A stretch of DNA of 11,129 bases from the NCBI GenBank assembly GCA_025451425.1, contig JANWKK010000249.1, positions 1 through 11,129 on the forward strand, read 5' to 3'. This document shows, piece by piece, positions 1 through 7,030 of this stretch (positions are counted from its first letter, which is position 1; the number at the start of each line of letters is the position of its first letter). The notes beneath the pieces were generated by a model. It had not been told where the DNA came from and did not search any database. It worked only from the letters and a program-made list of their open reading frames with translations. The DNA is from Gemmatimonadaceae bacterium. GTDB lineage: Bacteria; Gemmatimonadota; Gemmatimonadetes; Gemmatimonadales; Gemmatimonadaceae. Position numbers and translations under genes: made by a program.

Positions 1-2480
1 TCGGCATCGCGCACGTGCTCGAGCACATGTACTTCAAGGGCACACCGACACGCGGCGTCGGCGAGATCGCAAAGCAAACCAAAGCGGTCGGGGGGTACCT
101 GAACGCAGCGACGATTTACGATCACACGAGCTACTACACGGTTCTCCCCTCGTCCGGTTTCCGTCAGGGACTTGAGGTCCAGGCGGACGCGTACGCGAAT
201 TCGCTCATTGACTCGGAGGAATTGGCGCGCGAGCTCGAGGTGATCATCCAGGAGGCGAAGCGAAAAGCCGACAATCCTTCTGCCGTCGCGACCGAGACGC
301 TCTACGAACTCCTGCACGACACGCATCGCATCCGTCGTTGGCGCATCGGCCGAGAGCCGGGACTGCGTGCGCTCACGCGGGACGCGCTGATCGGGTTCTA
401 TCGAAACTTCTATCATCCGGGCAACACCGTGTTGTCGATCGTTGGAGCGGTGGATCCGGACGAAGCGATGCGCGAGGTCGAGCGTCTTTACGGCCAGCTG
501 CCGGCCGGCATGCCGCAGCGCTCACCAGGGCCTAACGAGGAAGGCATCGGCGGCTTTCGGTACCGTGAAATGACGGGAGACATCGGTCAGACGCAGCTGG
601 CGATGGGCTGGCGTACGCCGGGCACGCTGCATGTCGACACACCGGCTCTCGATCTGTTGGCGATGGTACTCGGTGCGGGGCGAGCGTCTCGTCTGTACCG
701 GGCGGTGCGCGAGCGGAAGCTGGCTTCCGCGATCAGCGCGTACGATTACACGCCAACGGAGCTCGGCGTCTTCGTTGTTCACGCGGAAACGCCGCCCGGG
801 ACGACCGTGGAAGCTGCGCGCACGACCTGGGATCAGTTGCGTCGCACGCGCGAAGAGGGGGTTGGCGAATACGAGCTCACGCGAGCGAAGCGGTTGTATG
901 AATCGCGATGGGTGCGCCGACTGGAGGATATGGAAGGTCAGGCGAACTATCTCGCCGAGTGGGAGGCGCTCGGTGATTGGCATCTGGGCGACTGGTACGT
1001 GGAGCGGCTACTGACGACCGCGGCCGACCAGCTCGTAGACGTTGCCTCGCGGTACCTCATGCCGGAGCAGGCGGGGGTCATCGTCTACCGGCCTAACGGT
1101 ACGGAGGCGGTTGCGGAGAATTCTGGTGCCATGCTCGAGCTGCTCGATCGTGGCCGGCCGGAAGCTCTGCCAACCGGCGCGCCGTATCAGCCGTCGGCGC
1201 CGCTGCCTAACGTCGCTGGTGTGCGACGGGTTCGCGTGGAAGCTGGCGTACACGTGTACGAAGCCAGCTCGGGCTTGCCGATCCTCGTCCGACTCAAGGC
1301 TGGTGCGCCACTGGTCCATGCAGGCGTATTTGCGCTCGGCGGCGCAAGCGAAGAGACCGACGCCAGTGGCGGCCTAACGACGTTAATGGTGCGCACGGCG
1401 CAGAAGGGAACGACAACCCGCACCGCGCTGCAGATCGCCGAGGAGGCGGAAGTGTTGGGCGGCAGCGTCGGCGGTTCAGTGGGATCGGACAGTTTCGGTT
1501 GGTCGATCTCGGTGCCAACCGCGTATGCAGCCGCGGCCGTCGCGCTGCTGGCCGATGTCGCGCAGCACCCGATATTCGAGAACGACGCGCTCGAGACGGA
1601 ACGCACCGTCGCAATCTCCGACGTCATCGCTGCGCGCGACGACATGTTCCGGTATCCGATGCGTCTCGCCACGCAGGCAGCGTTTCACGGACATCCGTAC
1701 GGTGTGCCGGCGACCGGAACGGAGGAATCGCTGCGCGCGATCGAGCGATCGCACGCGCTCGTCTGGCATCGCGAGCATACGCTCGGACCTTACGCGGCAC
1801 CGGTGGTCGTCATTGTCGGCGATGGCGATCCAGACGTGTTCGCGGAGCTCGCGGCCCACGAGTTTGCGGAACTGGGACGAGGGCAAGTGCCACGGTTTGT
1901 GAAGCCGGAATGGCCGCGAGGAGTCACGACGTCTGCCGAACGGCGTGAGAAAGCGCAAACAGCGATGGGGGTCCTGTTCCCGGGACCGTCGCGCAGCGAT
2001 CCGGATCGTTTCGCGGCGGCGATGATCGCCAGCGTCGCGAGCGGATTGGGTGGGCGCTTCTTCGACGAGTTGCGAGACAAGCAGTCGTTATGCTATACGG
2101 TAACGGCGTTCAGCGCGGCGCGTCGCGCGGCGGGCACGTTTGGAGCGTACATCGCGACGTCCCCGGAGAAGGAGGAGGTCGCGCACGACGGGCTGCTCGC
2201 GCAATTCCAGCGGTTTCGCGACCAGCCCGTGACGGCCGAGGAGCTCGAGCGTGCGCAGACGTACGCCATCGGCGTGCATGCGATCCAACAGCAGAGTGGG
2301 AGCTCGGTGCTCGGCGACGTCGTCGACGCGTGGCTATTCGGCCAGTTGAGTGATCTCGAAAATTACGAGACGAACGTGCGCTCGGTGACCGCCAAGCGGA
2401 TGCAGGGGCTCGCGCAGAAGAACTTCGATCCCGATCGCCGGGTCGAGGGAATCGTTCGAGGCGTCGGGCGCGCCGTGTGA
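1..2480 (+). CDS. M16 family zinc peptidase, two-half form, 5' partial
   Basis: This is a pitrilysin/insulinase-type (M16) metallopeptidase whose reading frame is already open at the left edge. Codons start at position 3 and read Gly-Ile-Ala-His-Val-Leu-Glu-His, so the inverted zinc motif HxxEH lies at 12-26. The third zinc ligand is probably the Glu in VIIQEAKRK, 76 residues after the second His, which is the usual M16 spacing. A second M16-like half starts near nt 1230. There the HxxEH position is replaced by GGLTTL, so that half is non-catalytic. It keeps the conserved RFFDELRDKQSLCY block, with Arg at 2055-2057 and Tyr at 2094-2096, the pair that M16 enzymes use to contact substrate. One active and one inactive half in one chain is normal for the family. 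Such proteins are usually periplasmic, and any signal peptide would lie outside the window. The GTG at 15 is inside the zinc motif and is not the start. It ends 13 bp from the convergent gene. The exact substrate is unknown. Confidence 0.95.
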   Translation, partial: GIAHVLEHMYFKGTPTRGVGEIAKQTKAVGGYLNAATIYDHTSYYTVLPSSGFRQGLEVQADAYANSLIDSEELARELEVIIQEAKRKADNPSAVATETLYELLHDTHRIRRWRIGREPGLRALTRDALIGFYRNFYHPGNTVLSIVGAVDPDEAMREVERLYGQLPAGMPQRSPGPNEEGIGGFRYREMTGDIGQTQLAMGWRTPGTLHVDTPALDLLAMVLGAGRASRLYRAVRERKLASAISAYDYTPTELGVFVVHAETPPGTTVEAARTTWDQLRRTREEGVGEYELTRAKRLYESRWVRRLEDMEGQANYLAEWEALGDWHLGDWYVERLLTTAADQLVDVASRYLMPEQAGVIVYRPNGTEAVAENSGAMLELLDRGRPEALPTGAPYQPSAPLPNVAGVRRVRVEAGVHVYEASSGLPILVRLKAGAPLVHAGVFALGGASEETDASGGLTTLMVRTAQKGTTTRTALQIAEEAEVLGGSVGGSVGSDSFGWSISVPTAYAAAAVALLADVAQHPIFENDALETERTVAISDVIAARDDMFRYPMRLATQAAFHGHPYGVPATGTEESLRAIERSHALVWHREHTLGPYAAPVVVIVGDGDPDVFAELAAHEFAELGRGQVPRFVKPEWPRGVTTSAERREKAQTAMGVLFPGPSRSDPDRFAAAMIASVASGLGGRFFDELRDKQSLCYTVTAFSAARRAAGTFGAYIATSPEKEEVAHDGLLAQFQRFRDQPVTAEELERAQTYAIGVHAIQQQSGSSVLGDVVDAWLFGQLSDLENYETNVRSVTAKRMQGLAQKNFDPDRRVEGIVRGVGRAV

Positions 2481-2493
2481 TTTTGGAGCGTGA

Positions 2494-4023
2494 TCAGGGC
2501 GTTGGCGTCGTGATCGTCGCTTCACGCAGGGCGCGCATGGCGCCCATCACGTACAACGTGGCCTGGCGCAGCCGGCCACTCGGCGAGCGAAGACCGCGCG
2601 CCTGGCCGTAGTCTCCTGCCTCGTACACGACCAAACCCTTGATCGCCGGGTGCGCGGTCGCCCACGAGAGGACGTCCCAGATGGCTTGCGTCTGACTCGC
2701 CTCACCATGCGCGAGCGGATAGCCGCCGGCGGCGAACACCCAATGCGGTTTTACTGGTGGAACGACGGCCATCCATCGGTCGGCGGTTCGCGTGTAGGCA
2801 TCGAGTGCTTCGGCACCGCGCCGGTCGGGAAAGAACGAAAAGCCGAGTATGTCGATCGGCGACGCGGGGCCAGCGGCCCACGCATAGAGAGCACTGTCAC
2901 GCGAGTCGAACGCCGCCGCGGAGAGCCCGATGCGTATTCGACGATCCACCGATTTGGCCGCTGCCGCGGCGGAGCTGAAGTAGTCTTGCCAGACGGGAAG
3001 CTGCAGGCGTCCGACGAGTCGTTCGCCGACGCCGTACGGGTCCTCGGCGGGAAGCAGGATGTCGGGACGCAGGCGCCTAACGATTCGGCGGATCGCGGCA
3101 ACGCGCGTACGCGGATCGAGCGGCACATGCCGCAGCTCGGGAAGCAGCTTGCCGCGGTAGCCAAGTGTCACGATGAGGAGCGTGCTGTCACGCTGGAGTT
3201 GATCGAGCGCGCGAGCGAGGGAATCCAGCACCTGATTCGTGACGTCCGGAACGACGGTGACAGCAACGATGTCGGCGGTGAGCGTGTCCGCGAGCGCGAG
3301 ATCACTCTCGACCGAAGGCGGGGGCGGAGGGCTGCCGATGTCGGGAAAGAGCTTGACGCCGATCGAGAAGTCGCCTTCGGGCCGCTCGGTGAGACGATCC
3401 GTTGCGTGGGCGCTATAACTACGCACGGCTTTGATCGCGACGGGCAATTGAAAGGCGATGCCAATCGACCAGCCTAACGCAACGGCGGAGAGCAGCGCGC
3501 GAAAGCTCGCCGTCACTGGACGGAGTGCGGGAAAGGCGGGCGCGATCATCGGCACGTTGACATACAACGGGTTCGAGATCGCGGCCGACGTGGTGGCGAG
3601 CGAGAGGGCCGCGGTATGCGAGGCCAGTAACAGGAGGAATGGGTACGACGGTTCGACGCCGCGAGATACCAGGTAGCGCACGATTCCCGCGGCGGCGATG
3701 ATGACGTCGTAGATCGCGATCGGAATGCCCCACGCGGGATTGACGAGGCGTCGCGCGAGCGCGTACACGGCTTGCACGGCGAACACAGTCAGCAGCGCGG
3801 GCCAGATCCAGGCGACGTAGAAGATGGCACGTCCCGTGACGGCGCTTGTGGTCGCGAGCGCGACGACCAGTGCAGGGAGGATGAGCAGGCCAGCGAGTCC
3901 AGTGAGCGCGGCGAAGGCGCGCGGCGCTTGCGGAACGCGCGCGATGCGGCCGGCGAGGACGATGTCCCAGACGACGACGATGATGCAGAGCGCGAGATGC
4001 GCGGGCGGAAGCCAAACGTTCAT
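2494..4023 (-). CDS. Polytopic membrane protein with TIM-barrel glycosidase-like domain
   Basis: This 509-residue protein starts at the ATG at 4021-4023; no clear ribosome binding site is visible. The first 200 residues hold about six hydrophobic helices (roughly 8-25, 37-60, 65-88, 97-115, 124-146, 176-197). A linker with five consecutive prolines (232-236) follows within a soluble domain from about residue 215. That domain shows eight regularly spaced strand-like segments starting near 219, 251, 281, 321, 362, 389, 426 and 461, as in a (beta/alpha)8 glycoside hydrolase of clan A. The fourth has PAED (Glu327), where the acid/base Glu sits in such enzymes. The seventh reads FAAGGYP, where related enzymes have ETGYP or ETGWP, so the nucleophile Glu appears to be Ala432. 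A substrate-binding or inactive barrel, or a different enzyme, is therefore possible. The fold is an inference from pattern alone. It lies 75 bp downstream of the SpeD-like gene on the same strand and may be cotranscribed. Confidence 0.8.
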   Translation of the reverse strand: MNVWLPPAHLALCIIVVVWDIVLAGRIARVPQAPRAFAALTGLAGLLILPALVVALATTSAVTGRAIFYVAWIWPALLTVFAVQAVYALARRLVNPAWGIPIAIYDVIIAAAGIVRYLVSRGVEPSYPFLLLLASHTAALSLATTSAAISNPLYVNVPMIAPAFPALRPVTASFRALLSAVALGWSIGIAFQLPVAIKAVRSYSAHATDRLTERPEGDFSIGVKLFPDIGSPPPPPSVESDLALADTLTADIVAVTVVPDVTNQVLDSLARALDQLQRDSTLLIVTLGYRGKLLPELRHVPLDPRTRVAAIRRIVRRLRPDILLPAEDPYGVGERLVGRLQLPVWQDYFSSAAAAAKSVDRRIRIGLSAAAFDSRDSALYAWAAGPASPIDILGFSFFPDRRGAEALDAYTRTADRWMAVVPPVKPHWVFAAGGYPLAHGEASQTQAIWDVLSWATAHPAIKGLVVYEAGDYGQARGLRSPSGRLRQATLYVMGAMRALREATITTPTP

Positions 4024-4098
4024 GAGTAAACGCTGACGACGTCGCGCTGGGATGTTGAGCGGAGGCGCTTTCGGTCTGGTCTCAACATCTGCGTGGCA

Positions 4099-4440
4099 CT
4101 ATGCTCGATCGCGCGCATCGCGGTGCACATGGCGCGCGGTGAGTCGACGTGCGAACACGTCGATCGCCCGCGACGCGTCGATCGCGCGGGGCGCGAGGAC
4201 ATCCACCAACAGCAGCTCTCGTTCAGGGATCGCATGCACCGTGATGTGGCAATCGTCGTGCAAGAGCGCCGCGGTAAGCCCGCCCGCCTTTCGTTCACGC
4301 ATCGAGGGCACGCCGACCGCGTTCATTCCCGCGGCACTCGCGGCGGCCACCACCAGCCCGCTGATCAGGGCACGATCGGCCAATTGATTCGACGGAACGC
4401 CGAGGAAATCGGCGACGATGTGCTGGTAGTCGCGAGACAA
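4099..4440 (-). CDS. SpeD-like (AdoMet decarboxylase family) protein, probably inactive
   Basis: The 113-residue product resembles prokaryotic S-adenosylmethionine decarboxylase (SpeD) along its whole length. It has an N-terminal YQHIVADF block (compare RHLVAEF), a helix, then DDCHITVHAIPE matching the ESHLTIHTWPE active-site block, and LLLVDVLAP matching AAVDVFTCG. In the true enzyme the Ser of ESH cuts the chain and becomes the pyruvoyl group. Here that residue is Cys64 (codon TGC, 4249-4251). The later catalytic Cys is replaced by Pro84. The processing His (His69) and Glu73 remain. It is therefore unlikely to decarboxylate AdoMet by the classical route and may be a paralogue with another role. 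The start is a TTG at 4438-4440; an in-frame TGA lies two codons upstream, and this start fits the family N-terminus. No strong ribosome binding site is seen. Length is close to the short SpeD class (about 120-130 residues). Confidence 0.75.
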   Translation of the reverse strand: MSRDYQHIVADFLGVPSNQLADRALISGLVVAAASAAGMNAVGVPSMRERKAGGLTAALLHDDCHITVHAIPERELLLVDVLAPRAIDASRAIDVFARRLTARHVHRDARDRA

Positions 4441-4487
4441 GCGTCAGGGCACCGGCCGTCGGGTTTGGGCCGTGCAGTCGAGAGGCA

Positions 4488-4536
4488 GAGGCCAAAGCCA
4501 AGCTAGGCCTCGCGTCGAATCGCGGCAAGCGACGCG
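4488..4536. promoter_or_regulatory. Two adjoining inverted repeats in a divergent intergenic region
   Basis: The 134-bp gap between the divergent SpeD-like gene (-) and the secreted protein gene (+) contains two perfect inverted repeats. The first is GAGGCC (4488-4493) with GGCCTC (4506-4511). The second is CGCGTCG (4511-4517) with CGACGCG (4530-4536). Both spacers are 12 nt, and the repeats share base 4511. They could be operator half-sites or small RNA hairpins near a divergent promoter. No convincing -10/-35 pair was found. In GC-rich DNA short repeats of this kind can arise by chance, so this is a tentative call. Confidence 0.2.
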
Positions 4537-4574
4537 CTGGAAAGCGTCCTGGGCGATGTCTAGCTTTGTGCGCC

Positions 4575-5087
4575 ATGCACCGCCTGCGCTCGCGCGTCGA
4601 GCTTCTATCGGCTCTGATCTCGCTCCTCGCGCTCTCCTCGCGCGCGAATGCACAACAGCAGACTTCGCGATCGTCTTTTCCGCCACTCGAGTTGCGCGTC
4701 GACGCAATCAATGTGAGCTCGGCGAGCTCCGGAACACTGCAGGTCGGAGTCGGTGCGAACGTTCCACTCGGTTACTACGTTCGGCTGGAGTTGGACGGAG
4801 CTGGCGGAGTGACTCGGCGTGACAGCGTCAATCACAACAGTGGGCGCGTCGATGCGCTCGCGCGTTTCCTGCTCGATCCGTTCAACGACGCGCCGTGGGG
4901 GCTGTCGTTTGGTGGCGGGATGAGTGCGATGTTCGAGCAAGGCACGACGACACGCGAGTATCTCGTCGTGGTCGTCGACCTGGAAACACCGCACATCGGC
5001 AGCGTGACGCCAGCGCTACAGCTCGGCCTTGGCGGAGGCCTGCGCGTGGGAGTCGTGCTCCGCCCCTATCGGCGTGGGCAACGCTAG
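4575..5087 (+). CDS. Small secreted protein, probably beta-rich envelope protein
   Basis: This 170-residue protein is not recognised as a named family. It begins at the ATG at 4575; a TTG three codons earlier is in frame, but the ATG gives a cleaner signal peptide. The N-terminus has basic residues (HRLRSR), a hydrophobic stretch (LLSALISLLALSS), and an ANA cleavage site followed by QQQ, a typical Sec signal with signal peptidase I processing. The mature part alternates short hydrophobic strands with Gly-rich turns (LELRVDAINV, GTLQVGVGANVPLGYYVRLEL, WGLSFGGGMSAMF, EYLVVVVDLE, LQLGLGGGLRVGVVLRP). That pattern suggests a small beta-barrel or beta-sandwich in the outer membrane or periplasm. 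It lacks the C-terminal aromatic residue common to many outer-membrane barrels and ends in an Arg-rich tail. It is transcribed divergently from the SpeD-like gene and convergently with the next gene. Confidence 0.75.
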   Translation: MHRLRSRVELLSALISLLALSSRANAQQQTSRSSFPPLELRVDAINVSSASSGTLQVGVGANVPLGYYVRLELDGAGGVTRRDSVNHNSGRVDALARFLLDPFNDAPWGLSFGGGMSAMFEQGTTTREYLVVVVDLETPHIGSVTPALQLGLGGGLRVGVVLRPYRRGQR

Positions 5088-5152
5088 CGCCCCTATGCAC
5101 TGCCATAACGAGTGACGCCCCCATCGGTGCGATGAAGGCGTCGATCTACGAA

Positions 5153-5422
5153 TCAAGCTGCGGAGACGTCAGCAGCGTCGTGCTTTTTCGGCGGTTGTGC
5201 GAAGCGTTCGCCAAGTTTTCGCAGTTCGCCGAGCTGTTCGGGGCTGAGCTCGGGGAACCGCTCCGTCATGTACTGCATCGTTTCACTGAACCAGTCGCCC
5301 TGGTGCTCGGGAGCGGAGTCGACGACGCCGCACCGCATGATGTGTTGAAACAGCTCGTCCCGTGCCTCCTCGAAAGGCGTCGGGGTCGCTGTGGTCCTGC
5401 TTCGGTTCTTCTGTTTGGCCAT
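5153..5422 (-). CDS. Small hypothetical protein (89 residues)
   Basis: I do not recognise this protein. The chosen start is the ATG at 5420-5422, giving MAKQKNRSRTT. A TTG 11 codons upstream (5453-5455) would add MLSAFHPLDAY and is less likely. The N-terminus is basic and probably disordered. The middle (about residues 15-75) looks helical, with conserved-looking acidic and aromatic residues (FEEARDELFQHIM, DWFSETMQYMTERFPELSPEQLGELRKLGERF). The tail (PPKKHDAADVSAA) is again polar. No signal peptide or membrane segment is visible, so it should be cytoplasmic. The periodic hydrophobic pattern and lack of a good alternative frame support a real gene. It follows the alpha/beta hydrolase on the same strand after 155 bp, so cotranscription is uncertain. 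Confidence 0.65.
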   Translation of the reverse strand: MAKQKNRSRTTATPTPFEEARDELFQHIMRCGVVDSAPEHQGDWFSETMQYMTERFPELSPEQLGELRKLGERFAQPPKKHDAADVSAA

Positions 5423-5577
5423 GTACGCGTCTAAAGGGTGAAATGCCGAGAGCAATCTAACTAGGCGCAGTCTCTCCTACTACAGACGCGCTCGCACCTG
5501 AAAGCGTTGTATCACACCTCGAATTCCAAATCGTGCAGGAGTCATTCCGAACGAAAGCTCGAACGAAGGCTTTGCCA

Positions 5578-6432
5578 TTACGCGACGCTCGCGCCGTCGA
5601 ACTCCAAGACGAGATTGATCAGCGATTCCGGCGCTTCTTCAGGGACTAATCGACCGACTGTCGGCAAACGGACCAGTCGGCAACCAGGAATCTCCTCCGC
5701 GAGTCGCTCGGGCGCCGGCTTGTCACGTCCATGTGGAGGCAGAAAGCGATCCTGCTCTCCCCACAGGATGAGTGTCGGCTGATCGATCTGTGTGAGCTCG
5801 ATTTCGTCGAGGTCTTCGGCGTCGATCGAGCGCGCAAGGATGAGGAGATGACTGAGTCCCTCGCTGCCGACGTACGGAGCCAGATAGCGAGCGACGAGCT
5901 TGTCAGGCATGTGCGCGGGGTCTGCAACGCTTTGCGTTAGGAGATCGCGCATCAGTGGCGCGGCGCCAAGGATGCCTCGGGAAATCCGCAGCACATAACG
6001 ACCCGTGTTCTTTTGCAGGTCCTTGACGTCTTCGGCTGGAACGTTGTCGTATGCGATCGGATTGACGAGCACCATGCGCTCGACGCGCTCGGGTCTCGTG
6101 GCGGCGAGCCGAAGCGCGATGGCTGCGCCGAGGTCGACGCCGACGACCGTCGCGCGCGCGACGCGCAAGGCGGTGAGCGCGCGATCGAGATACTCGGCTT
6201 GCGCCGCAATGCCGAAGTCGGCGTCGAACGGACGATCGGATTCGCCGTAGCCAAACAAATCGATGGCAAACGCGGTGCGATTGGCCAACGCCAGCTCGGG
6301 CGCGACGTTCCGCCAAAGAAAGCTGCACGTGCCGAACCCGTGAACGAGGAGGACAGCAGCGCCGCCATGTCCGTAGCGCTCTACATGCATCGAACCGGGT
6401 CCCACGGGAATGCGCAGCAGATCGGCGTCGAT
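5578..6432 (-). CDS. Alpha/beta hydrolase with altered catalytic triad
   Basis: This is an alpha/beta-hydrolase fold protein. Counting from the first standard start (GTG at 6403-6405, 275 residues), it has the oxyanion motif HGFG (22-25) and the DLFGYGESDRP block (49-59). The nucleophile elbow is GVDLG, with Asp91 where lipases and esterases have Ser; haloalkane dehalogenases and epoxide hydrolases also use Asp. The acid Asp219 is in ILWGEQDRF. The region that normally carries the catalytic His (family pattern VGHxVPEEAPE) reads VGRLVPEEAPE, so the His is Arg252 (codon CGA). Activity by the usual mechanism is doubtful. The start is unclear. A perfect GAGGAGG (complement of 6439-6445) lies 6 nt before an ATC codon (6430-6432), and the nine codons between ATC and the GTG read IDADLLRIP, which joins the protein naturally. 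An in-frame TGA lies further upstream. The span given uses the ATC; 6405 is the conservative start. Confidence 0.9.
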   Translation of the reverse strand: MDADLLRIPVGPGSMHVERYGHGGAAVLLVHGFGTCSFLWRNVAPELALANRTAFAIDLFGYGESDRPFDADFGIAAQAEYLDRALTALRVARATVVGVDLGAAIALRLAATRPERVERMVLVNPIAYDNVPAEDVKDLQKNTGRYVLRISRGILGAAPLMRDLLTQSVADPAHMPDKLVARYLAPYVGSEGLSHLLILARSIDAEDLDEIELTQIDQPTLILWGEQDRFLPPHGRDKPAPERLAEEIPGCRLVRLPTVGRLVPEEAPESLINLVLEFDGASVA

Positions 6433-6438
6433 GGGGAG

Positions 6439-6445
6439 CCTCCTC
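6439..6445 (-). promoter_or_regulatory. Strong Shine-Dalgarno (GAGGAGG) facing an ATC codon
   Basis: On the minus strand GAGGAGG is followed by six bases (CTCCCC) and then ATC in the frame of the alpha/beta hydrolase. This is ideal spacing for initiation at that codon, whereas the first standard start (GTG) is 33 nt away from the site. The element argues that translation begins at or near 6432, either at a non-standard AUC or at a codon altered by mutation or sequencing error. Confidence 0.5.
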
Positions 6446-6632
6446 GGCGAATCAGGGTATCACGAGCACGCGTCGGCGCGGCAGATGCGTTCTCTTTGGC
6501 GACGGTGAATCGTCCATTAGACGGGCGTTCAACCAGCCGCGCTGCAATGCTATTCTCGAAGTGTGCCACGGCAAGCGTTCCAGGTCACAGTGAGGACCGA
6601 CGCTGCACAGGCCAGCAAAGGATTTCTGCGGC

Positions 6633-6665
6633 TATGATTCTCAGTCGCTTGACCAAGGTTGGTCA
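6633..6665 (+). promoter_or_regulatory. Possible promoter -10 and perfect operator-like dyad
   Basis: Upstream of the three-gene oxidative-folding operon there is a TATGAT hexamer (6633-6638) that could serve as a -10 box, although no good -35 lies 17 bp before it. Shortly downstream is a perfect 16-bp dyad, TGACCAAGGTTGGTCA (6650-6665), with 7-bp arms and a 2-bp centre, ending 41 bp before the ATG at 6707. A TTGACC inside the dyad also resembles a -35 box, but no matching -10 was found. The dyad would suit a dimeric repressor or activator. The assignment is by pattern only. Confidence 0.3.
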
Positions 6666-6706
6666 GACCATAGCTTCCCTTCCTCACTGACGAGACGGCC
6701 AGCTGC

Positions 6707-7030
6707 ATGGCGGACGAGTCGAACCAGCCGGAACAGACTTACGACGAGGGGCGCGCGCGGAACCTCGAGGCCCTGCTGCGAGCGTTGGCGGCGAGGATTC
6801 TCGAACTGGACGCGCAGGGCCGGCTGCTCGATCAGGCAGGGGAGCTTATGCGTCTGATCGGTGACATCAAAAGCGAGCTCTTTCATTACGAAGTGCGGGC
6901 AACGTACGACACTCCAGAGATCGCGGAGAGTCGCCGCATCGTGCGCGACGCCCAGGACCACAACACCGAAAAGACGAAATGGGACAGAACCGAATGGACT
7001 CCGGACGAGGACGAGGAGCCGGAGTGGTGA
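6707..7030 (+). CDS. Small acidic helical hypothetical protein, first gene of dsbA-VKOR operon
   Basis: This 107-residue cytoplasmic protein is not recognised as a named family. It starts at the ATG at 6707. The polar N-terminus (ADESNQPEQTYDEG) is followed by a long amphipathic helical region rich in Leu, Ala, Arg and Glu (about residues 15-63; RNLEALLRALAARILELDAQ and neighbours). It ends in a strongly acidic, Trp-containing tail (TEWTPDEDEEPEW). No signal peptide or membrane helix is seen. Its TGA stop (7028-7030) overlaps the GTG start of the thiol oxidoreductase by the shared bases GTGA, and its last codons contain that gene's ribosome binding site. Translational coupling is therefore likely. 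A helical or coiled-coil adaptor role is conceivable but cannot be deduced. Confidence 0.8.
   Translation: MADESNQPEQTYDEGRARNLEALLRALAARILELDAQGRLLDQAGELMRLIGDIKSELFHYEVRATYDTPEIAESRRIVRDAQDHNTEKTKWDRTEWTPDEDEEPEW

Noticed and set aside
15..17. GTG as the start of the M16 peptidase
   Set aside because: It encodes the Val inside the HxxEH zinc motif, and the frame is open to the left edge, so the true start is outside the window.
1187..1958. Long open frames on both strands inside the M16 gene
   Set aside because: They are Arg/Ser/Pro-rich shadow frames typical of GC-rich DNA and compete with a clear peptidase.
3419..4015. 198-residue Arg-rich frame within the TIM-barrel membrane gene
   Set aside because: It lies on the same strand in another frame, has Arg-rich shadow composition and no family signal; the overlapping frame gives coherent membrane helices.
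4295..4711. 138-residue minus-strand frame across the SpeD-like start and the secreted protein signal peptide
   Set aside because: It overlaps two better genes and its composition is Arg-rich and unstructured.
5554..5573. AAAGC/GCTTT hairpin after the alpha/beta hydrolase stop as a terminator
   Set aside because: The stem is only 5 bp with a 10-nt loop and there is no adequate T-run.
6013..6690. 225-residue plus-strand frame opposite the alpha/beta hydrolase
   Set aside because: It is antisense to a clearly recognised fold and has no recognisable features.
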